Shown here piece by piece: positions 14,436 to 27,439 of a DNA stretch of 64,000 nucleotides. This stretch comes from Lasioglossum baleicum (lineage: Eukaryota; Arthropoda; Insecta; Hymenoptera; Halictidae). Within the stretch, counting starts at the first letter, position 1. Each line of letters opens with the position of its first letter. Location: the NCBI RefSeq assembly GCF_051020765.1, contig NW_027469168.1, forward strand, positions 434,001 to 498,000. Reading direction: 5' to 3'. Position numbers and translations under genes: made by a program. The notes beneath the pieces were generated by a model, which was not told the origin of the DNA, ran no database searches, and worked only from the letters and a program-made list of their open reading frames with translations.

Positions 14436-15164
14436 TGGATTCTCAGAGCGATAGGCATTCGGTATAAAGTTTGACTCTATACGAATAGGTAACGTTCTTC
14501 AATGATTTGATGTGTGACGTTAATATTCAAGCCGAGAATTAATGTGTCCATTGCCAATACTTTTCAGCGGATGTACTCCCGGAATATCTGGTTTGACCCT
14601 CGGAATCACAACAAAGGTGACACTACTGATCTAGCCGCTCGTCCCTCAGAGACGGATGTAACTTTTTCGGACGGTCTGACCATCGATCTTCTAATTCATA
14701 CATAAAGTTAAGATGCTGGTCTCTGAAATGAATACTAATTTCATTCTGTGTACACAAAGGTATATTCCCGATGATTTTGGGGAGGTTCGCGGAAGGTAAG
14801 GTCCCCGGCCATACGATGGACTTTATAGAGATTGGTATCGATCTACAACGGCTTCACTGTCTCTCCTAATATTGAAACCGTTAATTGAGGTGCCAATTGC
14901 CAATACTGCTCAGCAGCTTTACTCCTGGAATACCAGATTTGACTATCGGAACCACATGAAAATGTGATGGTATTGACTCACACGATCAAGTCTCAAAGAG
15001 GGTGGTCACCTTCCCAAACATTTGACACTAGATTTTCTAATTCGTACATGAAAATAGGGTGCCCATGACTATAATGTGTACTAATTTGCTTCTCTGAACA
15101 CGAAATTATTCCCACGATTATGATCTCGGATGGTAAGGCATGCGATAAAGTGTATGGCTTTAAA

Positions 15165-15205
15165 CCAATTGGTAACGTTCAGGAGCATGTTGACCATCGA
15201 TATTC
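15165..15205 (-). repeat. Half-unit recombinant: monomer lacking H2
   Basis: The + strand runs ACCAATTGGTAACGTTC (start of H1, reverse orientation) and then, instead of leading into the end of an H2, goes directly to GTTGACCATCGAT and the CATACATGAAG of an H1 end. In the repeat's own orientation, an H1 end is followed by another H1 start, with about 169 bp of H2 missing. The join lies in the GTCAAACC/GAACGTTACC block shared by both half-units. Confidence 0.75.
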
Positions 15206-15406
15206 TTGATACATGAAGCTAAGGTGCGCGTCTCTGAAATGAATACATATTTCATTCTGTGAACACGAAGTTACACTCTCGATTACGCGGGTGAGGTGCG
15301 CGCAAGGTAAGATCTTCGGTATAGGATTTGACTTCTGTACCAAGTGGAAGCGTTCTCAAACGGTATGACGCTGTACTTTAATGTTCTATCCGTGTATTGA
15401 GGTGTC

Positions 15407-16745
15407 TATTGCCAATACTGAACAGCGGATTTACACCTGGAACTCCAGGCTTGACTCTCGGAATCACAATTATAGTTGATGTTATTGACTCAGCCGTTCG
15501 ACTCTCAAAGTAGGTGGTAATGATCTCATACGGTATGACACACGATCTTCTAATTCATATAACAGAATAAGGTATGCCTCTCCTATAACGTCTATAAATT
15601 TGTATTCCATGAACGCTAAGCAAGACACGCGCTACAAGGAGTGATGTTCTCGGACGGTAAGGTATTCGGTAGAAAAATGACTTTATAGAAATTGGTAATA
15701 TTCTACGACGGATTGACTCTCTACTTCAATATTCATACCGGGAGTTGAGGTGTCACTTGCCAATACTGCTCAGGGGATTTAACCCTGGGATTCCTGGTTT
15801 AACAATCTGAATCTCAGGATTGGTGATGCTATTGATTTGGCCGTTCGACTCTCACGGAAGGTGATAAAGCTCTCGAACCGTTTGGCCCTCGACCTTATAA
15901 TTCATGCATCAAATTAAGGTGCTCGTTACTAAAGCGTATACTAGTTCGTACCACTGATCACGTTGTTAGACTCCCGATACAGCTGGTCAATTGTTCGGAA
16001 GTGTAAGGCATTCTGTAAGAAGTTCGACCCTACACGAATGGATAATGATCTGCAACGGCTCGACGGCCTGCTTTAATATTCAAACTGTGAATTCAGGTGT
16101 CAACTGCCAATACTATTCAGTGCATTTACTCCCAGAATATCGTGTTTTACTCTCGAGTCACGGGATAGGTAGAGCTATTGACTTGTCCGTTCGAATCTCA
16201 ATGAAGGTTGAATCGTTCTCGATTGGTTTGACCCTTGATCTTCCAATTCATACATGAATTTAAGCAGCCCGTCGTTGAAAATGAGTACGAGTTTCATTCT
16301 CTGAACACGAACTTATACACGCGATGAAGCTGTTGAGGTTTGCGGATGTTAAGGCCTTTGAAAAACGTTTGACATTGTAAACATTGGTAATGGTCGCAAA
16401 TGGAATGACGCATTACTGTAATATTGAATCCGTGAACTAAGCTGTGTCTTGCCAATACCATTCTGCGTAAATACTCGCGGCACAGCTGCTTGACTCTCGG
16501 TATCATAGGATAGGTGACGCAATGGACTTACTTGTGCGACCTCAAGAAAGGTGGTAACATTCTCGAATCGTTTGACACTCGACCTTCTAATTCATAGATT
16601 AAACTAACGAGCCCGTCACTGAAATGTTTACTACTTGGTTTCTATGAACAGGAAGTTAAGCCGACGATAGTACGGGTTAAATTCTCGGCTGGAGTGGCAG
16701 CCGTTGGAGAGTATTACATTATACCAATTAGTAGCGTTCTCAAAC
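15407..16745 (-). repeat. Recently duplicated segment, reverse copy
   Basis: The + strand here matches the reverse complement of 41221-42200 at roughly 96% by eye, far above the usual divergence between monomers. The match covers 15407-15507 and 15855-16745; the intervening 347 bp (one monomer) has no counterpart in the other copy. The jump occurs at CCGTTCGACTCTCA, found at 15494-15507 and again at 15841-15854. Similarity ends near 16750 at one side and near 15407 at the other. A chance open frame of 70 codons (16294-16506, minus strand) is preserved in both copies with only two differences; it reflects recent duplication, not coding. Confidence 0.88.
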
Positions 16746-19700
16746 GGTTTCTCGCATTGTTTTAATACTCAAACCGCGAATTAAGGAGCCATCTACTAAT
16801 AATGTTCCGCTGATTTATTCCCGGTGTACCTAGTTATCTCTCGGACTCACAGGATAGGTCATATGCGCTATTTCGCAAAGAACGTTGTAACATCCCGGTA
16901 AGGTTCTCCTCTCGATCTTCTTATATATACATGAAATTAAGGTCCCCGTCAATAAAATGTATAATAATTTGCTTCTATGAACACGAAGATATTCCGTCTA
17001 TACAGCGGGCTAACGCCCCGGGAGGTGAGGCCTTCGGTAAAGAGATTGAATCTATACAAATACGTAACAGTCTTCCACGGTTTGACTCTCTAATTTACCA
17101 TCCAAACCGTGACTGAAGGTGTCTATTGGCAATACTATTGAGCGGATTTACTCCATGAATACCTGGTTTGACTCTTATGATCACCTGATAGCTGAAGCTG
17201 CTGACGTAGCCCTTCGCGTCTCACAGAAGGTGGTATCGTCCTCGAACTGTTCGAACCTCGACCTTCTAAGTCATACCTGAAATTTAGGTGCCCCCACTAT
17301 AATTTACACTATCTTTATTCTATATCCTCGAGTTCACACCTTCGATACGGCGCGTTTGCATCTCGGTCGGTAAGGCTTTCTGTGAAACGCTTGACTTTGT
17401 AGTAACTTGTAACGAACTCACACGCGGTGACACTCTATTTCATCATTCAAACAATGCAGTAAGGACTCTGTTGCCAATAATGATCAGCGGATTTATTCTC
17501 GGAATACCTGGTTGTACTCACGGAATGACAGGTATAGGTGGAGCTATTGACTTACATGTTCGACTCTCAAACGGGGGTGGTAACGATCTCGCACGGTTTG
17601 AACCACGATCTTCTAATTAATACATGAGGTTAAGGTACTCGTCACAGAAACGAATACTAATTTCTTTCACTGATCGCGATGTTATACGCTAGATATGGCG
17701 GGTAAGCTTCTCCGATCGTGGGGCAGTCGGTAAAATGTTTGACTCTATACCAATAGTTAACGTCCTACAACGGTTTGACGTTCCGCTTTAATATTCTAAA
17801 CATGAATTATGGTGTCAATTTCCAATAATCTTCAGCGGATTTACTCCCGGAATAGCAGGCTTGACTCTCGGCAACACTACTATTGATGAAGCTGTTGACT
17901 CAGCCGTTCGACATTATAAGTAGCGCCTAACGATCTCGAACGATTTGACGCTCAATCTTCGAATTCATACCTGAACGATAGGTGGACGTCAGTAAAATGT
18001 ACACTGGTTCGTAACACTGAGCACGGTGATTCATTCCCGTACAGAGGGTTAGTTTTTTGGAAGGTAAGGCATTGCGTAAGAAGATTGATCCGAAACCCAG
18101 AGGTATTGTTCTACAAAGGCTTGACGGCCTACTTCAATGTTCGAACCGTAAATTGTGGTGTCTATTGCCAATAATCGTCAGGGAGCTATCTCTCGGTTTT
18201 CCCAGGCTGACTCTCTGAACCACGGGATAGGTGTAGCTATTGACTTAGGCGTTCGCCTCTAACAGAAGATGGTAACGTTCGTGAACGGTTAGACGCTCGA
18301 TCTTTTCATACATGCATGAAAATAAGGCGCCCGTCACTAAAATGTATACAAATTTCTATCTCTGAAATCGAAGTTATACTCTCGATATAATGCGATAAAC
18401 CTTGGAGGGTAAGGGATACAGTTAAACATTGGAATTTATTCCAACTGGTAACGTTCTCAAACGGGTTGGCTCTGTGCTTTCATATTTAAACCGTGAAATA
18501 TGGTATCTAATGCCAATATTCTTCAGCGGATTTACTCCCGTTATACATGGTTCGATTCTCCTTATCACAAGGTACATAACGCTATGGACGTAACCATTCC
18601 ACTCCCAAAGAAGATAGTATCTTTCTCTAAAATCTTGACCCTCGATCTTCTATTTCATACATGAAATTAAGGTGCCCGACACTACGAAATATAATAATTT
18701 GCTTCTCTGAACACGAGGTCGTTCACTCGATACAACGCGTTAGCTTCTCGACAGCTAAGGCCTTCTTTAAAGAGTTCTTTCACGGCATGACTCTCTACAT
18801 TATTATTCCTTCTGCGAAATAGGGTATATAGTACAATACTGTGTAGCAGATTTACTCCCGGAATACCGTGTTTGGCTCTCTGAATCACTGGATTGGTGAA
18901 GCTATTGACTCAACCGTCCTATTCCCAAGATGCTGGTAATGGTCTCGATTGGTTTGACCCTCGGTATATTAATTCATACATGAATTTAAGGTGGCATCAC
19001 TAAAATGTATACTAATGTGTTTCTCTAAACACGAAGTTATCCTCTCCATACGGCGGGTTAGCCTCTCAGACGATAAGCCCAACGGAAAAGTGTTTGACTT
19101 TTTACCTATCGGCAATGCTCTCAATCGGTTTAGTGCTTTACTTTTTTATTCAAACCGTGAATTAAGGTATCTACTGGCAATACTGTTCAGCGGACTCCCT
19201 CGAGTATTATCTGGTTTGATTCTCCGAATCACTGAATAGATGAAGGTATAGACTTAGCCATTCATTTCTCAGATAACGTGTCAATGCTCTCGAACGGTGT
19301 TACTATCGACCTTCTAATTCATACATGAAGCTAACGCGCCCGTCACTGAAATGAATACTAATTTCTTCCTCGGAACACGAAGTTATACTCTCGATACCGC
19401 TGGTTAGCTAACGGAATGTAAAGTATTCGGTAAAAGGAATGACTTCATACAAATTGGTAATGTTCTGGAATGGTTTCACTGACTACGTTAATATTCATGC
19501 CGTGAATTATGGTGTCATTTGCTAATGCTCTTCGGCGGATTTCCTCCCGGATTGCCTGAAATAACTCTCAGAATCACTGGATAGGCGAAGCTATTGACTC
19601 AGGCGTTCGACCCAGAAGGAAAGTGGAAACGTACTCGAATAGATTGACATTCGATCGTCTAATTCATTCACGAATTTAAGGTGACCGTCACCAAAATGTA

Positions 19701-20095
19701 AATTAATTTGATCCTCTGCACACGATATTATACTCCCGACACAGCGGGCTATTATCAGGAAGGGTAAGGGCTTCGGTAAATGTTTGACTCTATACGAATA
19801 GGTACAGTTCTCCAATGGTGTGACGCGGTATTTTAATATTCAATCCTCGAATTAAGGTATCTATTGCCACAAGATAAAAAGCGCATTTACACCAGGAATA
19901 TATCGTTTGACCTTCTGAATCACAGGACAGATGAAGCTATTGACTTATCTGTTCCTCTTTCACAGAATGTAGGAACGTCTTCGAACTGTTTGACCATCGA
20001 TGTTGCGATTTATCCACAAACATTTGGCGTTCGTCCGCTAACAGTTCTGGGAAATTGTTAATTGTTAGGGTTTCTGAAGGTATGGTATTCGTTAA

Positions 20096-20112
20096 AAGAG
20101 ATGGCCTTACCT
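20096..20112. other. Satellite orientation switch 2 (- to +), fold-back type
   Basis: Reverse-orientation H1 descends to about position 44 (GTTAAAAGAGATG) and is followed at once by forward H1 from about position 59 (GGCCTTACC). The arms therefore turn back within about 15 nt of the same phase, next to the consensus palindrome AAGGCCTT. The arms belong to different subfamilies, so the fold-back is either old or did not form by simple hairpin closure. Confidence 0.8.
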
Positions 20113-21657
20113 TCGGGGCAGCTATCCCGCCGCATAAAGAGTATAACTTCATGTTCAGAGAAAGAAATTAGTCTTCGTTCTTGTTACGGGCACCTTACCT
20201 TCATGTACGAATTAGAAGATCGAGTGTCAAACCGTTCGAGAACGTTAACCCCCTCCTTGGGAGTCGAACGGACAAGCCAAAAGCTCCACCTACCATGTGA
20301 TTCCGAGAGTAAAAACGCGTATACCTGGAGCAAATCCGCTAAAGTATTAACAATCGACACCTTACTACACAGTTTCAACATAGAAGTATAGAGTCGAACA
20401 GAGATCATTACCAATTGGTATGAAATCATTCGCATTATCGATATCCTTACCATCCGGGATGCTAACACGCTGTATCAATAGCATAACTTCCTCTTTAGAG
20501 GCACATAATACTATACATTTAAGTGGCGGCACCTTAATTTTATGTATGAATTACATGATAGAAGGAACAACATTTCGAGAACATTTTCACCCACTTCGAG
20601 ATTTGAACGGCTAAGTCAATAGCATCACCAATCTAGTGGTTCGGAGCGTCAAACCATGTATTCCGGCAGAGAGTCCGCTGAAGTGTTTTGACAGCAGATA
20701 CCTTGATTCAAGGTTTGAATATTGAAGTAGAACGTCAAGGCGATTTTGATCGTTGCCAATTGGTATAAGCTCAAACGTTTTACCCAATGCCTAGCCGTCC
20801 GAGAAGCTAACCCGTTATATCGAGAGTTCAGCTACGTGTTGAGAGAATCACATTAGTATACATTTTAGTGACGGCACCTTAGGTTCAAGCATGAATTAGA
20901 ATATCGATGGTCAAACTGTCCGAGAACGATACCTCCTTCCTTTGGAGTCAGTCCGCTGAAAAGTATTGGCAATTGATAACTGAATTCACGGTTTGAATAT
21001 CAATACAGATCGTCAAACCGTTGTGGAACGTTACTAATTGCAATATAATCAAACCATTTTACCGAAGACCTTACACCCCGAAATATTAACCCGCTGTATC
21101 GTGAGTTTGTGCTCAGAGAAAGAAGTTAATACCCAATTCACTGACTGGCAACTTAATTGCATGTATGAATTAGGAGACCTGGTGTCAAACAGTTTGGGAA
21201 GGACACCACTTTCTTTGAGTGTCGAACAGCTGCTAATCCGATAGCTTCACTATCCTGTAATTCCGAGAGTCAAACCAGTCATTGCAGGAGTAAATCAGAT
21301 GAACGGTATTGACAATAGACACCTTAGTTTACGGTGTGAATATTAAATTAGAACGTAAAACCGTTTGAGAACGATCCCAATTGGCATATCGAAATACTAT
21401 TTACCTGGTACCTCACCTTCAGAGAACATAATCCACTGTATCGCGGGTATAACATCGTGTTTAGCGAAACAAATTAGTAGACATTTTAGTGACGATCACT
21501 TTAATGTCGTGCATGAATTAGAAGATTGATGGTCAAACCGTTCGAGAATGCCATCACCATCATTGACGGCCGGTCGTCTAAGTCAGTTGCTTCGTCTGTC
21601 CTGTGATTCCTAGAGTAATGACAGGTATTCCAGGAGTAAATCCGCTGAACGGTATTG
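20104..21657 (+). repeat. 346-bp satellite array, forward block 2
   Basis: About 4.5 monomers in forward orientation, starting at GGCCTTACCTTCGGGGC (H1 about position 59) and ending at CTGAACGGTATTGG (H2 about position 131). Near 20941-20953 one H2 has lost about 65 bp, so TTTGGAGTC is joined straight to AGTCCGCTG. A clear H2 dyad, CCGTTCGA at 20232-20239 and TCGAACGG at 20264-20271, is intact here. No gene is supported. Confidence 0.93.
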
Positions 21658-21668
21658 GTTTGACAGTT
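21650..21668. other. Satellite orientation switch 3 (+ to -)
   Basis: Forward GAACGGTATTGG (H2 about 131) passes into TTTGACAGTTGG and TCTCAAACGG, which is reverse H1 from about position 47. No obvious shared sequence lies at the join. Confidence 0.83.
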
Positions 21669-23045
21669 GGTCTCAAACGGTTTGACGCTTTACTTTTCTA
21701 TTCAAACCGAGATTTAAGGTGTCTATTGACAGTACTGTTCTGCAGATATACTCCAGGAATACCTGGATTGACTATCCGAATCCCTGGATCGGTGAAGCTA
21801 TTGAGTTAGCCGTTCGTCTCTGACAGAATGTGGCAACGTTCTCGAACGGTTACACCACCGCTCTTCTGACATATTCATGAAGTTAATGTGCCCGTCATTG
21901 AAATGAATACTAATATCTTTCTCCGAACACGAACATTATCTCTCGACGAAGACGATGAGGTTTGCGGAAGGTAAGGCACTCAGTAAAACATTTCAATCTA
22001 CACCTACAGTTAAAGTTCAGCAATGGTTTGGCACTCTACCTAAATATTCATACCGAGAATTAAGAATTCCGTTGCCAGTAGAATATACCGCCTTTACTCC
22101 CGGAATACCTTGTATGATCATCGGAATATCAGGATAGTTGTAGCAATTGATCTTGAACTTCAGCTCTCGGAGGAATTGGTAACGTTGTGGAACGATTTGA
22201 CGTACGCTCTTCCTGTTCATAATTGAATTAATGTGCCTGTCACCAAAATGTTTTCTAGTTTCATCCTATGAACACGAAGATATACCCTCGATGCAGCGGG
22301 TTATCTTTTCGGAGGATAAGGTCTTCGGTAAAACTTTTGACTATATAGCAATTGGTAATGTTCTGAAACGGTTTGACGCTCCATATTCAATATTCAAACC
22401 GTGAATTGAGTTGACTATTACTAATACTGTTCACCTTATTTACTCCCGAAAAACCTGGTCTGACTCTCTGAACCGCAGGATAGGTGAATCTATTGTGTTA
22501 TATATGCGATTTCACGACGAAGGTAGTAACGTTCTAGAACGCTTTCACCCTTGATCTCCTCATTCATACATGAAATTAAGGTGCCCATCACTGCAATGTA
22601 TACCAATTTCCACATCCCAGTACGATGGAATACTCTACATACATCGGGTTAAGGTCTCGGAGGGTAAGGTTTTGTGTGAAACATTTGATATTATCCCAAT
22701 ATGTATCGGCATACCAATATTTGACTTTGTGCTTTAATATTCTAACCCTGAACTAAGGTGTCCATTGCCAATACTGTACAGAGGATTGACTCCCGGCATA
22801 CCCTATTTGACTCACCGAATCACGGAACAGGAGGAACTGTAAACGTAGCAGTTCAACCCTTAGAGAAGGTGGTAACGTTCTCGATCGGATTGATCCTTGA
22901 TCTTTTAATTCATTCATGAAGTTAAGGTGCTCGTCACTAAATTGTATAATAATCTGTTTCCCTAAACACGTAGTTATACTCTCGATACGGCGGGTTAGAT
23001 TCTTGGACGCCAAGGCCATCGGTAAAGTGTTTGACTTGCTACCAA
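21658..23045 (-). repeat. 346-bp satellite array, reverse block 2 (four-monomer inverted insert)
   Basis: About 1.39 kb, close to four monomers, in reverse orientation. The forward sequence on its left stops at H2 about position 131 and the forward sequence on its right resumes at H2 about 132-141. The forward array is therefore nearly in phase across it, as if a reversed fragment had been put into one site. One H2 near 22495 is of the variant with GTGTTATATATGCG. No gene is supported. Confidence 0.92.
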
Positions 23046-23062
23046 ACGGTAGCTTCGAGTCT
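23036..23062. other. Satellite orientation switch 4 (- to +)
   Basis: Reverse H1 down to about position 21 (TTGACTTGCTACC, AAACGGTAGC) is followed by about 10 nt that cannot be assigned, then by forward H2 from CTTAACACACAGTATG. The unassigned bases could be filler at a repaired end or simply diverged H2. Confidence 0.78.
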
Positions 23063-23819
23063 TAACACACAGTATGAATATTAAACATCACACTCAAACC
23101 GCTGGAGGACGTTACCAATTACTGCAACGTCATACACCATACCAGATACCTTTCCTTTCGAAATAATATCCCGCTGTATCGTGGGTATAACATTGAGGTC
23201 AGCGATAGAAATTAGTGGACATTTTACCAGGCGGACAACTTAATTCTATGTACGAATTAGCAGATCGGGGCTCAAACCTTTCAAGGACACTACCACCTTC
23301 TGTGAGAGACGAACGGCTAGGTTAATAGCTTCACGTATCCTGCAATTCCGAGAGTCAGACCAGGTATTCCGGGAGTAAATCCTCTGAACATTATTGTCAA
23401 TAGATGCCTTAAGTCACAGTTTGAATAATAAAGTAAAGCGTCAAACCGTTTGAAAGCATTGCTAGTTGGTAAGAAGTCAAAACCATTACCGATGACCTTA
23501 ACTTCCAAGAAGCTTACCCGCCGTTTCGAGAATATAGCTTCGAGTTTAGGGAAACACATTTATATAGAATTTAGTGGCGGCACGTTAAATTGGTGTATGA
23601 ATTAAAATATCAACGGTCAAAGCGATCGAGGTCGTTACCATCTTCTGTGGGAGCAGAACGGCTGAGTCAATAGCTTCACCAATCATGTGATTCGGGTAGC
23701 AAACCAGGCACTCCAGAAGTAAATCCGCGGAAATGTATGAGCAATAGACACCTTAATTCACGGCTTGAATAGGAAAGTAGAGTTTCAATACGTTGGAGAA
23801 CATAACCAATTTTTATAAC

Positions 23820-24290
23820 AACATACTGTTTACCGAATAACTTGCCTTCCTAGAACCTAGCCCGCTGTATCGAGTATCATACGTAATGCCCACGCAAACC
23901 AATCAGTAGAATTTCTAATAGACGCACAGCTTTGTTGCGTGTATAAATAGCAAAATCGATATTCAAACCGTTGCAGAACGATTCCACCTTTATTGAAATC
24001 CCACATCAAGATCAATAGCTTCTCGTATTCTATGATTGCGAGAGTGAAACCACGTATTTTAGACTTAAATGCGGTGGACAATATTGTCATCAGATACCGT
24101 AATTGACGGCATGAGTATTAAGGTTGAGAGTCAAACCGTCGGAGACCATTAACAATTGGAATAAAGTCATTCATTTTAACATACACTTTACATTACGCGA
24201 ACGCTAGCAGCCGTAGCGGTTGTCATGATTAGTGCACACGGAAACAAATTACTAGATATTTTAGCAGGCGGACACCTTATCTTCATGTAC
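23820..24290 (+). repeat. Ordered two-monomer block, copy 1 of 3
   Basis: A run of one monomer and the start of the next, with private variants in fixed order: a GTATCATACGTAATGCCCACG-like motif, GACGCACAGCTTTGTT, TTGCAGAACGATTCCACC, ACCACGTATTTTAGAC, GATACCGTAATTGACGGCAT, GTCGGAGACC, then a GTAGCGGTTGTCATG motif. The same order recurs near 40.53-41.0 and 63.56-64.0 kb at roughly 85% by eye. Confidence 0.78.
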
Positions 24291-27214
24291 GAATGAAATA
24301 ATCGGGAATCAAACCAGACGAAGACGTTCCCACCTTCTTTGGTAGTCGAACGGCCAGATTAATAGCTTCACCTATAGTGTTATTCCGAAAGTCAAACCAG
24401 ATGTTCCGGCAGTATGTGCGCAGAACAATATTGGCATTAGACACTTTAATTCACGGTTTTAATATTAAAGTAGCGCATCCCCATTTGAGAGCGTTATCAA
24501 TAGGTATAAAGTCAAACGTTTTACTGTAGACCTTAACCTCCTACGAACTAACCCGCTCTATCCACAGTATAACATGGTGTTCAGTGAGACGAGTTAGTAG
24601 ACATTTTAGCGACGCGCTCCTTCATTTCATGAATGAATAAGAACATAAGGAGTCGTTCCGTTTGAGAATGTTATTACCAACTTTGAGTTTCGAACGTCTA
24701 AGTCAATAGCTTCAGCTGACCTGTCATGCCGCAAGTCAAACGAGATATTCCGTGTGTAAATCCGCTGAAGAGTATGTGCGATAGATTCCTTAATTCGCGG
24801 AGTGAATTTTGAATTATAACATCACACCGTATGAGTACTTTATTAAATGCTATAAAATCAAACTTTCCTTCGAAGGCCCTACCTTCCGCATACCTGACTC
24901 GCTTCTTCGAGAGACTAACTTCGGGATCAGAGAATGAAATTAGTGAACATCATAGTCACGCGCACCTTATTTTCATGTATGGTTTAGGAGATCGAGGGAC
25001 AAACAGTTCGAGAAAGTTATCACTTGCAATGGAGTCGAGGCTTATACAGAAGACCTTGCCTTCCGAGGAAAAACACCCGCTGTAGCATGGATATAAGTTC
25101 GTGTTCAGTGAAACAGTTTGGTATACATTTTAGCGACGGAACCTTTAATTTCATGTATGAAATAGAACATCAAGGTTCAAGCCGTTCGAGAACGTTACCA
25201 CCCTCATTTAGCGTTGACCGGCTAAGTAAAAATGTATCACCTATCCTGTGACTCCGAGAGCCAAGCCAAGATTTCCGGGAGTAAATTCGCCGAGTAGTAT
25301 TGGCAATTGACACCATAACTCACGGTTTCAATATTAAAGAAGAGCGTGAAAATGTTTACGAACGTTACCAATTTTTATAAAGTCAAACAATTTACGGGTG
25401 GCCTTACCACACAGAAACTGACCCTCATCATACAGGGGATAACTTCGTGATCAGAGAATGAAATTATTTTTCATTTTAATGAGGGGCACCTTAACTTCAT
25501 GTATAAATTAGAAGATCGGCGGTCAAACCTTTAGAGATCGTTGCCGCCTTCTGTGGGAGTCGAACGGCTACGTCAATAGGTTCACCTATTCTGCGATTTC
25601 GAGAATTTAACCCGGCATTCCTGGAGTAAATACGTTGAAGAGTATTGGTAACATACACCTTAGTCCACGGTTTGCATGCTAATGTGGAGCGTCAATTGGA
25701 TTGAGAAAGTTACAAATTCCCATAAAGTCAAACGTTTTACGGAACAACTTACCCACTGAAAACATTAACCCTATGTATCTAGAATATAACAGCGTGTTCA
25801 GATGGACGAATTAGTATGCATCTTAGTTGCGAGCACCTTTTATTTCATGCACGAATTAGATGAACTAGGGTCAAACCGCTCGAGCACGTTACCACCCCCT
25901 TTGAGATTCGAACGGCTATGTCAATGGCTTCACATACCCTGTGATTCCGAAAGTCAAACCAGATATTGCGGGAGTAAATCCGCTGAATTGTATGGGCAAT
26001 GGACACCCTAATTCACGGCATATACAGTAAAGTAGACAGTCATACTGTCGGCGATCATTATCAATTGGTATATAGTTACTCTGTTTACCGAAGTCCTTAC
26101 CTTCCGAGAATATAACCCGCAGTAACGAGATTATAACTTCGCGCTTAGAGAAACACAATAATATACAATATAGTGTGAGCACCATAAAACCATTTATGAA
26201 CTAGAATATCGATAGTCAAACCGACCGCGGACGTTACCACCACCTCTGAGAGTAGCTGTGTGGACTGCTTCATCTGTCCTGTGATTCCGAGTGTCAAATC
26301 ACGTAATCCGCCAGCAAATCCGCTGAACAGTATGGGCAATAGACACTTTATTTCACGCGTGAATATTAAAGCAGGCCGTCATGCCGCTGTAGAACATTAC
26401 CTATTGGTGTAGGGTCAAACTTCTTACAGAATACCTTACCCTTCGAAAAACAAAACAGCGTTCAGAGGTACGAACTGGTATACACTCTAGAGAGGCACTT
26501 TAAATTCATGCATGAATTCGTATATCGAGATTCAAGCAGTTTGAGAACGATGCCACGTTCAGTGAGGGACGAACGGCTGAGTCAATAGCTTCACCTATCC
26601 CGAGATTCCGAGCGTCAACCCGGGAAAACCGAGGGAAAGTCCGCTGTAGAGTATTGGCAATAGACACCTTAATTCACGGATTGAATATTAATATATAGCG
26701 TCAAACCTTTTGAGAATGTTACCTATTGCTATGAAGTCAAACGCTTTACCGAAGACCATACCCTCCGAAGAAACTGACCCGCAGTATCGGGACTATAACT
26801 TCGTGTACAGCGAAGAAAATTAATCTACATTTTAGTGACGTGCACCCTTATTTCATTTAGGAATTAGAAGATCGTGGGTTAAACCGTTCGGGAACGTTAC
26901 CTCATCCTATGGGAGACGAACAGCAAAGTCAATAGCTGCACTTATCCTGTGATACCGAGAGTCATATCAGGTAAGACGGGAGTAAATCCGCTGAACTGTG
27001 TTGGCAATAGACACCACAATTCACGGTGTGAATATTAAAGTGGAGCGTCAAACCGTTTGAGAAAGTTAACAAATGGTATACAGTCCCACTCTTCACCGAA
27101 GACCGTACTTTCGTCGAAGCTAACCATCTGTATCGAGAGTATATTTGAGCGGCAAGTGAAGCAGCATGGTATAATTGCTATAAACGGGCAACTTAATATC
27201 ATGTATGAATTAGA

Positions 27215-27275
27215 ATTTCGTGAGGCAAACACTACCAGAACGTTGCAATTCGTACATGAATTAGGAAGTCGAGTT
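27215..27275 (+). repeat. Small internal duplication at the H1/H2 border
   Basis: CATGTATGAATTAGAA is followed, after about 40 nt, by a second copy of the same border (CGTACATGAATTAGGAAG) before H2 starts. The intervening bases resemble the start of H2 (GGCAAACACTACC, AGAACGTTGC), so a short stretch spanning the border was copied twice. Confidence 0.6.
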
Positions 27276-27439
27276 TCAAACAGATCGGGAACCTGGCCAC
27301 CTACGTTGAGAGTCGAACGGCTAAATCAATAGCTTCACCAATCCTTTGGTTCCGAGAGAAAAACCAGGCATTCCAGGAGTAAACCCGCTGAAAAGTATTG
27401 GCAATGGACATATTAATTCGAGGTTTGAATATTACAGTA

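Larger units (their letters stand above)
3345..20103 (-). repeat. 346-bp satellite array, reverse block 1 (largest inverted block)
   Basis: About 48 monomers in the opposite orientation; the + strand reads TTTAATATTCAAACCGTG, GTGTCTATTGCCAATACTG, CTCGATCTTCTAATTCATAC in order. The second subfamily, with CACTAAGCAAGACACTCG in place of CACGAAGTTATACTCTCG, is frequent: examples near 3370, 4755, 5105, 5445, 7835, 9555, 10240, 11610, 12990, 13345, 14065, 14405 and 15620. A further variant with a GTGTCATATGCG-like H2 is seen near 6015 and 16862. The block contains the 13.2/14.3-kb conversion-like tract, one H2-less monomer near 15.19 kb, and the segment whose near-identical inverted partner lies at 41.2-42.2 kb. 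No gene is supported in it. Confidence 0.95.

Noticed and set aside
16294..16506. A 70-codon frame conserved in 41448-41660 with two differences
   Set aside because: The whole surrounding segment is nearly identical at the DNA level, including non-coding flanks. Conservation comes from recent duplication, and other monomers lack the frame.
3345..20103. The large reverse block as one simple inversion between switches 1 and 2
   Set aside because: A simple inversion predicts that the inside ends match the outside phases. Switch 1 joins H2 112 to H1 136 and switch 2 joins H1 44 to H1 59, which cannot be paired that way without further events.
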